A stretch of 64,000 nt of DNA, taken from Mucilaginibacter sp. OK098. GTDB taxonomy: Bacteria > Bacteroidota > Bacteroidia > Sphingobacteriales > Sphingobacteriaceae. The stretch is taken from the NCBI RefSeq assembly GCF_900142915.1, contig NZ_FRCM01000001.1, positions 620,001 through 684,000 on the forward strand, written 5' to 3'. This document shows positions 59,119 to 64,000 of this stretch, one piece after another. A program made the translations under genes and the position numbers. The notes under the pieces are model-generated. The model had not been told where the DNA came from. It ran no database searches and was given only the letters and a program-made list of their open reading frames with translations. Positions within the stretch are counted from its first letter, which is position 1. Each line of letters opens with the position of its first letter.

Positions 59119-59211
59119 TTTGTCTTATTTTTTAAAGGATAAAAATAAGGCTTTTAGGTTACACATTCTTAATTCGAAGGTCACGAATTAAGAATGTGTA
59201 GCAGGCAGGAT

Positions 59212-60189
59212 TTAAAGTACGGATACCAGTTCGGCTATGCGGTTGGAGATCCCCACTTCGTTATCGTACCAGGCGACTACCTTGACCAGCTTGCCAATTG
59301 ATTTGGTCAGGTTGCCGTCTACTATTGAGCTATGGGTATTGCCTAAAATATCAGCCGATACGAATTGTTCTTCGGTATATTGTAAAATACCCTTTAAAGA
59401 AGTATCTGCGTACTGCTTTAATATCGTATTCAGGTCTTTAGCCGAAACCTCCTGCTTTAAGTTGATTGACAAGTCAACGATCGACCCATCGATCACGGGG
59501 ACACGATAGGAGAACCCGTCCAGCTTGCCTTTCAGCGCCGGTAAAACGTCACCAATGGCTTTTGCCGCGCCGGTGGTTGTGGGAATGATTGAATGCGGTG
59601 CTGACCGTGCCCTGCGCAGATCTTTATGCGGCCCATCCTGCAAATGCTGGTCGGCGGTAAAGGCATGAACAGTCGCCATATAACCGGATTCAACGCCGAA
59701 CTCTTTGTCCAGGATGTATAACACAGGGGCAATGCTGCCAGTGGTACAAGATGCGGTGGAATAGATCTGATCGCCGCCGATCAGTTGATTGTTAACGCCG
59801 TGAACGATAGTTTTTATCCCGCCCGTAGCCGGTGCCGTGATCAATACTTTTTTCGCACCGGCATCGATATGTGCCTGTGCGGTGGCTTTATCCGTAAAGC
59901 GCCCGGTAGATTCGATCACCACATCGATCCCGAGGTCTCCCCATGGCAGATTTTTCGGATCTTTTTCGCTCAATAAGCTGATCTTTTTTCCGTTGACCAG
60001 CATAGCCCCGTCTTCTGCAGCGACTGTACCCGGGAAATGCCCATGCGCGCTGTCATACTTCAGCAGGTGGATCAAGGTGTTAAGGTCCGTCAGGTCATTG
60101 ATCGCAACGACTTCGATATCCTGTTTATTCTGTAAGGCCCTAAGCGTCATGCGCCCGATCCGGCCGAATCCATTAATTGCAATTTTCAT
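59212..60189 (-). CDS. gap: Glyceraldehyde-3-phosphate dehydrogenase, variant active-site loop
   Basis: 325 residues with NAD Rossmann start MKIAINGFGRIGRMTL and catalytic SCTTGS (Cys148) and VHAFTADQ (His175), then RRARSAPHSIIPTTTGAAKA and WYDNEVGISNR. The usual loop SCTTNCLAP and VHAYTNDQ are altered to SCTTGSIAP and VHAFTADQ. Such changes suggest a specialised or secondary GAPDH, or different cofactor preference. Its ATG lies within the 3' end of the GlxA-like gene (17 bp overlap), so translation may be coupled to that regulator. Confidence 0.9.
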   Translation of the reverse strand: MKIAINGFGRIGRMTLRALQNKQDIEVVAINDLTDLNTLIHLLKYDSAHGHFPGTVAAEDGAMLVNGKKISLLSEKDPKNLPWGDLGIDVVIESTGRFTDKATAQAHIDAGAKKVLITAPATGGIKTIVHGVNNQLIGGDQIYSTASCTTGSIAPVLYILDKEFGVESGYMATVHAFTADQHLQDGPHKDLRRARSAPHSIIPTTTGAAKAIGDVLPALKGKLDGFSYRVPVIDGSIVDLSINLKQEVSAKDLNTILKQYADTSLKGILQYTEEQFVSADILGNTHSSIVDGNLTKSIGKLVKVVAWYDNEVGISNRIAELVSVL

Positions 60190-61057
60190 ATTTCTGTAGT
60201 TTTAAAAGTCTTCTGTAATCAGATGGTGTAACCATCAGGTGTCTTAAAAATAGCCTTCTCATCGATACTAACCCGCCTAAACCGCAGCGCAAAGCAACTT
60301 GCTCAAGGGGCACATCGCTTTCTTCAATGCAAACCCGGGCGGCTTCAACACGGAGTTTTTCGATATATTTTGCCGGGGAGATCCCGGTTTGCCGGGTAAA
60401 GACCCGGGTGAAGTTCCGGTGACTCATGTTCGTTTTTTCTGCTAATCGCCCTACATCCAGCGGTTCATGCAACCGTTCTGCCAGCCATTCTTTTAACTGT
60501 ATGGCCACAGGTGAAGCATCAACCATGCTGCCGAACTGTACCTGGTAAGCCTGCCTGTTCAGGTAAAAAAAGATAAGTTTTCGTGCTATTTCAGCAGCCA
60601 CAGCCCGCCCGCAATCTTCTTCCACCATTGCTAAAGCAAGGTCGATCCCGGAAGATACGCCGCCGGATGTAAACAGCTGCCCATCCCTTGAATGAAAGAA
60701 ATTACGGTCGGGCAGCATGCCTGACTTTTCCAAAATGGAACTGCCAACACCTACAAAGCCGATCCTGCGGATTCCGTTGTGAGCTGCCGCCAGCCAGGTA
60801 TAAAATTCCCCGTAGTTTGATGCGGGATCATCGCCCACAATTAACAGCGTATCTATGATCCCCTCCAGCTCTGTTAACTGTAAACAATGGATCTTAATCC
60901 CTGAAGAAGCCTGCACCGGCACTGTGCCCGGCGAAACCAATACGACATCGTAAATCCCCCGAAGCTTGTCCGCATGATTAAATACATCCGCCGGGCCGGC
61001 GAAGTCCATCAACGAATTACCGGACATCACCACGATAGCGACCTTCTTTCTATCCAT
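60173..61057 (-). CDS. GlxA-family AraC regulator with DJ-1/PfpI-like domain
   Basis: 294 residues. The N-terminal 190 residues are a DJ-1/PfpI-like (class I glutamine amidotransferase-like) domain (KVAIVVMSGNSLMDFAGPADVF; RRIGFVGVGSSILEKSGML; FTSGGVSSGIDLALAMVEE). The nucleophile elbow is VGVGSS without Cys, so it senses rather than catalyses. The C-terminal AraC pair is EPLDVGRLAEKTNMSHRNFTRVF and VPLEQVALRCGLGGLVSMRRLF. Overlaps gap by 17 bp, implying shared control. Confidence 0.88.
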   Translation of the reverse strand: MDRKKVAIVVMSGNSLMDFAGPADVFNHADKLRGIYDVVLVSPGTVPVQASSGIKIHCLQLTELEGIIDTLLIVGDDPASNYGEFYTWLAAAHNGIRRIGFVGVGSSILEKSGMLPDRNFFHSRDGQLFTSGGVSSGIDLALAMVEEDCGRAVAAEIARKLIFFYLNRQAYQVQFGSMVDASPVAIQLKEWLAERLHEPLDVGRLAEKTNMSHRNFTRVFTRQTGISPAKYIEKLRVEAARVCIEESDVPLEQVALRCGLGGLVSMRRLFLRHLMVTPSDYRRLLKLQKYENCN

Positions 61058-61276
61058 AAGTCAAAATTAAAACATTCAATTTATGTCTCAAAGGACATTA
61101 ATTAAACAATTTAGGCCATAAATGAAATAAGAAATTAATGGAAAATCGAACCAATTTATCTAGGATTTGAAGAAAATAATTTGTTTAGATGAATTGCAGG
61201 CCTTAATCCTGTAAGCATCTTGATATAACGTTTTAAGGTTTGTCTTGTTCTTGAATTATCACGAAATTTGCCCGGA

Positions 61277-61777
61277 ATGACGGAATTGAATGAATACGAG
61301 TGCGAAATTCTGGACACGATGCTGGAAGCTTTTGGCGTCCCAGACAGCCTGACGCGGGCGCAGCTGATGAACCTTTTTGAGCATGACGAGGCTTCGGCTT
61401 TTGCAATGGTGCAGATATTGATCAGGGAAGGCCTGATCGCTGAAACCGGCAAACATGGCGATTACGAATTGCCCGAAAAGGTTGTACTAAAGCCCAAAGG
61501 AGACAAGTTTCTGAAAGAAGGCGGTTTTATGCGCCGCTATAAGCTGGAACAGGAAAAGCCGGTAGAAGTTGGCGGCACACTTTTCAAGCTGCAACAGCAA
61601 AATATGAAACTGCAAAATCTGAAGCTTGAAAATGAAAGAGAACTCGTTGAACTTCGGGGAACCATTAATAACCTTCAAATCAGGCAATACATTTGGTGGG
61701 TACTGATCATCATTGCGCTAATAGCAGGCTACCTGATTGGCCACAAGTCAGGCGTTCATGTGCGCTCACATAGATGA
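61277..61777 (+). CDS. Winged-helix-like protein with coiled coil and C-terminal membrane anchor
   Basis: 166 residues from the ATG at 61277 (an in-frame TTG at 61268 adds three residues). Segments: an N-terminal helical domain (ILDTMLEAFGVPDSLTRAQL, AMVQILIREGLIAETG) that looks like a wHTH without clear specificity, a coiled coil (FKLQQQNMKLQNLKLENERE) and a single membrane helix near the end (YIWWVLIIIALIAGYLIG). Family not recognised. A tail-anchored regulator or scaffold is possible. Confidence 0.55.
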   Translation: MTELNEYECEILDTMLEAFGVPDSLTRAQLMNLFEHDEASAFAMVQILIREGLIAETGKHGDYELPEKVVLKPKGDKFLKEGGFMRRYKLEQEKPVEVGGTLFKLQQQNMKLQNLKLENERELVELRGTINNLQIRQYIWWVLIIIALIAGYLIGHKSGVHVRSHR

Positions 61778-61874
61778 TCTCTTCTTATTACTGAATTGTT
61801 AACCATTCATTAAGCGAATGCATTACTTCGTATAAGTAATTTGTTACAATTAACTAATTGTTAAGTAGTTTTAA

Positions 61875-61882
61875 TATATTTG
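61875..61882 (+). promoter_or_regulatory. -7 box upstream of GG-leader peptide gene
   Basis: TATATTTG fits TAnnTTTG; it lies 54 bp before the peptide ATG. Two TTG triplets upstream are not at standard spacing, so the -33 element is uncertain. Confidence 0.45.
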
Positions 61883-61936
61883 ATTTAAGCTCTTACCAAT
61901 TAGGAGCTGCCTTTATAAACCTTAAATAAAAATAAT

Positions 61937-62152
61937 ATGAAAAATTTAAATGGAATTAAAAAACTATCCAGAAAGGATTTAAAAAACATTATGGGAGGAA
62001 CCAGGGTACCTCCTGCGGGTTGTAGTTGTTTTTGCTATATAGGTTCTGTAAAAGTAAGTCACTCTTGCACTACTTATTGCCCGGGTGATGTAATACCTGG
62101 TATTGACCCTGGTTCGCCTTCAAATTGTGGCACTCCTCCTCCGTTGAATTAA
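61937..62152 (+). CDS. GG-leader cysteine-rich peptide (bacteriocin/pheromone-like)
   Basis: 71 residues. The first 21 residues (MKNLNGIKKLSRKDLKNIMGG) match double-glycine leaders of Bacteroidota, with hydrophobic residues at the expected intervals before Gly-Gly. The core of about 50 residues has six cysteines in the mature part (CSCFC, HSC, YC, NC), Pro/Gly-rich and ending TPPPLN. Such peptides are exported and cleaved by a peptidase-containing ABC transporter; none lies nearby, so it would rely on one elsewhere. Followed by a terminator. Confidence 0.75.
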   Translation: MKNLNGIKKLSRKDLKNIMGGTRVPPAGCSCFCYIGSVKVSHSCTTYCPGDVIPGIDPGSPSNCGTPPPLN

Positions 62153-62169
62153 TATAATCTTACAAACAG

Positions 62170-62202
62170 AAAGCCTTTAGATTTTTTTTAAGGGCTTTTT
62201 TT
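62170..62202 (+). terminator. Terminator after the GG-leader peptide
   Basis: AAAGCCTTTAG and AAGGGCTTTTTTT form a stem with a T-rich loop and a run of seven T, 17 bp after the stop codon. Confidence 0.75.
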
Positions 62203-62237
62203 ATGCTTTTTAAAAAACGATACTTCCCTTAAAACAA

Positions 62238-62271
62238 CAAAGCCCGATCCGCTTTAACGGACCGGGCTTTG
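62238..62271. terminator. Second hairpin in the gap before the Gfo gene
   Basis: CAAAGCCCGATCCG and CGGACCGGGCTTTG form a 14-bp stem with one mismatch around a 6-nt loop. On the minus strand it is followed by a T-rich tract. The rest of the gap to 62453 has no convincing gene; one plus-strand frame is protein-like (KFLEDLKKTAALN) but has no start codon. Confidence 0.6.
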
Positions 62272-62453
62272 TACTCTGAGTCGGAGAAAGGTCGAACAAA
62301 TTTTTGGAAGATTTGAAGAAGACAGCGGCTTTAAATTGTTTAGAAACACGCTCATCGCTGCTCTGTTATTAACATAAATGATACATAAAATTGTAGATTT
62401 TTTTTATCAATTTTAAATATCACTTCCCCTGAACCAATTATAAACCAATTTTT

Positions 62454-64000
62454 ATGAAAAAAGATCAACCCTCAAACTCTCCTTTGGCCGTAAATGGCAA
62501 ACCCGAGAAATCCGAAGAAAAAACAGGCATAGATCGCCGCCATTTTATTAAAACAGCCGGGATAGGCGCACTGGCATTCAGTATCGTTCCGCGGCACGTG
62601 CTTGGCGGTACCGGTTTTATAGCGCCCAGCGATAAATTAACCCTCGCCTATGTAGGCTGCGGCACCCAGGGTATGCGCGAAATGCTGCCGATGCTGGCTG
62701 TGCCCGAAATACAGATAATTGCCGTTTGCGATCCCAACCGGGATGCGGTGGGATATAGAGATTGGTCGAAGAACGGTCTTCGCGATGAGATCAGAAGGGC
62801 CATCAATAAACCGGATTGGCAGCCGGGCGGTGAAAATATTGTACCCGGCGGCAGGGAAGTGGGAAAAAACGTTGTTGATAGTTTTTATGGCAATATCCGC
62901 GCCAGCGACAATTTTAAAGCGTGCACTGCCTATGCAGATTATCGCGAATTGCTGGATAGAGAAAAAGACCTGGATGCAGTGAAGATCATGACGCCTGATC
63001 ACTTGCATGGTCTATTCGCGATCGCTGCATTGAAACGTAATAAACACGTACTTATGCATAAGCCGGTTTCGAACCGCTTACAGGAAGGTAAGGCGGTTAT
63101 TGAATTGGCTCGTCAGAAAACCAATATCGTTACCCACCTGGTGCCCTGGGATTCCAACGGATCGATGGACCAGGTAATGGCGTGGATCAATGACGGTAAG
63201 ATCGGCAAATTGAAGGAGATTCATAACTGGACCAATCGTCCTGTATGGCCGCAGTATCCGACCCTGCCAACTGATAATGTGCCCGTTCCTGACGGCCTTG
63301 ACTGGAACCTATGGCTTGGGCCGGAGGCAGACCGGCCATACTCACCTAATTATACAAATATGGTTTTCCGTGGCTGGTACGATTTCGGTGGCGGTTCCAT
63401 GGCCGATATGGGGCATTATAGTTTGTGGACCGTATTTAATGCGCTGCAATTGACTTCTCCTGAAGTGATCGTGCCGAATTTAACCCACTATGTCGGCATG
63501 GGTGACCACACCCCGAATTTCGTGCACAACGATTTCTCGTTCCCTACAGGGTGTACCGTTAAGTTCAAATACCCTGCTAACGGCGACAGGCCACCTGTTG
63601 ACCTGTTTTGGTGGGATGGGGGTATCCGGCCCACGGTGCCTGAAGAATTAATTGCGATAAACGAGGAAGATCTGCCTGCCGAGGGTATGATGTTCATCGG
63701 TTCAAAAGGCAAGATAATAGCCGGTTTCAATGTGCAGAATCCAAGATTGTTTTCGAAGAAAAAGAAGGAGGTGAAAGCCACTATTGCCCCCAATAACTCT
63801 TATGAGCATAACAAAATGGTGGATGCTTTATCGCTGTTTGCCAAAAGCTGCAAAGCCGGTACGCAGTATCCGGGTAGTTTCCCGGAAGCGGAGGGTCTGA
63901 CAGAAGCCGTAAACTTATATGCAGCATCACTTAGGTCGCAGAAGCTGTTAAAGTATGATGCCGCAACAAGGCAGATTACCAATGTGCCGGATGCAAACAA
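62454..64000 (+). CDS. Tat-exported Gfo/Idh/MocA oxidoreductase, 3' end beyond window
   Basis: The visible 515 residues begin with a Tat signal (Arg28-Arg29 in DRRHFIKTAG) and a Rossmann fold (KLTLAYVGCGTQGMREML, VCDPNRDAVG). KHVLMHKPVSNR is the usual E-K-P region, here HKP; LGPEADRP and FRGWYDFGGGSMADMGHY follow. Family members oxidise or reduce sugar-like substrates, or act as 3-keto-sugar dehydrogenases in glycoside degradation with DUF1080 partners, which occur at 48612 and 50094. The stop codon lies past position 64000. Confidence 0.87.
   Translation, partial: MKKDQPSNSPLAVNGKPEKSEEKTGIDRRHFIKTAGIGALAFSIVPRHVLGGTGFIAPSDKLTLAYVGCGTQGMREMLPMLAVPEIQIIAVCDPNRDAVGYRDWSKNGLRDEIRRAINKPDWQPGGENIVPGGREVGKNVVDSFYGNIRASDNFKACTAYADYRELLDREKDLDAVKIMTPDHLHGLFAIAALKRNKHVLMHKPVSNRLQEGKAVIELARQKTNIVTHLVPWDSNGSMDQVMAWINDGKIGKLKEIHNWTNRPVWPQYPTLPTDNVPVPDGLDWNLWLGPEADRPYSPNYTNMVFRGWYDFGGGSMADMGHYSLWTVFNALQLTSPEVIVPNLTHYVGMGDHTPNFVHNDFSFPTGCTVKFKYPANGDRPPVDLFWWDGGIRPTVPEELIAINEEDLPAEGMMFIGSKGKIIAGFNVQNPRLFSKKKKEVKATIAPNNSYEHNKMVDALSLFAKSCKAGTQYPGSFPEAEGLTEAVNLYAASLRSQKLLKYDAATRQITNVPDAN

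Noticed and set aside
62272..62380. tRNA-like or attachment-site remnant (GAGTCGGAGAAAGGTCGAAC)
   Set aside because: No cloverleaf can be drawn and no integrase or direct repeat partner was seen.

Overview
The window reads as a chromosomal segment of a Bacteroidota bacterium, most likely Sphingobacteriaceae (Mucilaginibacter/Pedobacter-like). The evidence is an arginine cluster with the Bacteroidota-type ArgF' transcarbamylase and a GNAT acylglutamate synthase, two TonB-dependent receptors, ECF sigma factors paired with small membrane proteins, promoters with the TAnnTTTG -7 box (several almost leaderless), a GG-leader peptide of the Bacteroidota type and many short palindromic intergenic repeats. 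No rRNA, tRNA, CRISPR array, prophage or intact insertion sequence was recognised. This family assignment rests on recognition, not on a database search.

Layout. 1-10.4 kb: arginine/proline biosynthesis (proC, argB; then argF', argD, argC, argG and a GNAT acylglutamate synthase, all on the minus strand), interrupted by a plus-strand NDH-2 and a CPA1 antiporter. 10.5-18.5 kb: YpdA-like reductase, SRP RNA, two 2H phosphoesterases beside dinB that share a perfect 17-bp operator-like dyad, a GNAT, an ECF sigma/membrane protein pair and hypothetical genes. 18.8-27.7 kb: GMC oxidoreductase, then an apparent operon of APH-like kinase, ModE-type regulator, TonB receptor, di-haem peroxidase, sulfite-oxidase-fold protein, secreted unknown and VOC protein. 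27.9-33.7 kb: two DUF4331 proteins, HupE/UreJ, a divergent TPR lipoprotein and a His-rich TonB receptor, a probable metal acquisition locus. 33.8-50 kb: MarR and GNAT behind an operator-embedded promoter, TPR histidine kinase, GH18, DUF3179, an AraC/HMA regulator with an HMA-MauE membrane protein, GH16, a second ECF/membrane pair, membrane AraC regulator, penicillin-acylase family enzyme, methyltransferase and DUF1080. 50-64 kb: a second DUF1080, a response-regulator pseudogene and its intact paralogue flanking a GH71/99-like lipoprotein, CPA1 antiporter, AraC/DHA2 efflux pair, msrA, GAPDH, GlxA-like regulator, wHTH membrane protein, GG-leader peptide and a truncated Gfo/Idh/MocA enzyme.

The strongest leads are: (i) the dinB/2H-phosphoesterase module with a shared operator and a C-terminal clamp-binding-like motif on one phosphoesterase; (ii) the ModE-TonB-peroxidase-sulfite-oxidase-fold operon; (iii) the DUF4331/HupE/TPR/TonB locus; (iv) valine at the substrate-selecting position of ArgF'; and (v) the orphan GG-leader cysteine-rich peptide.
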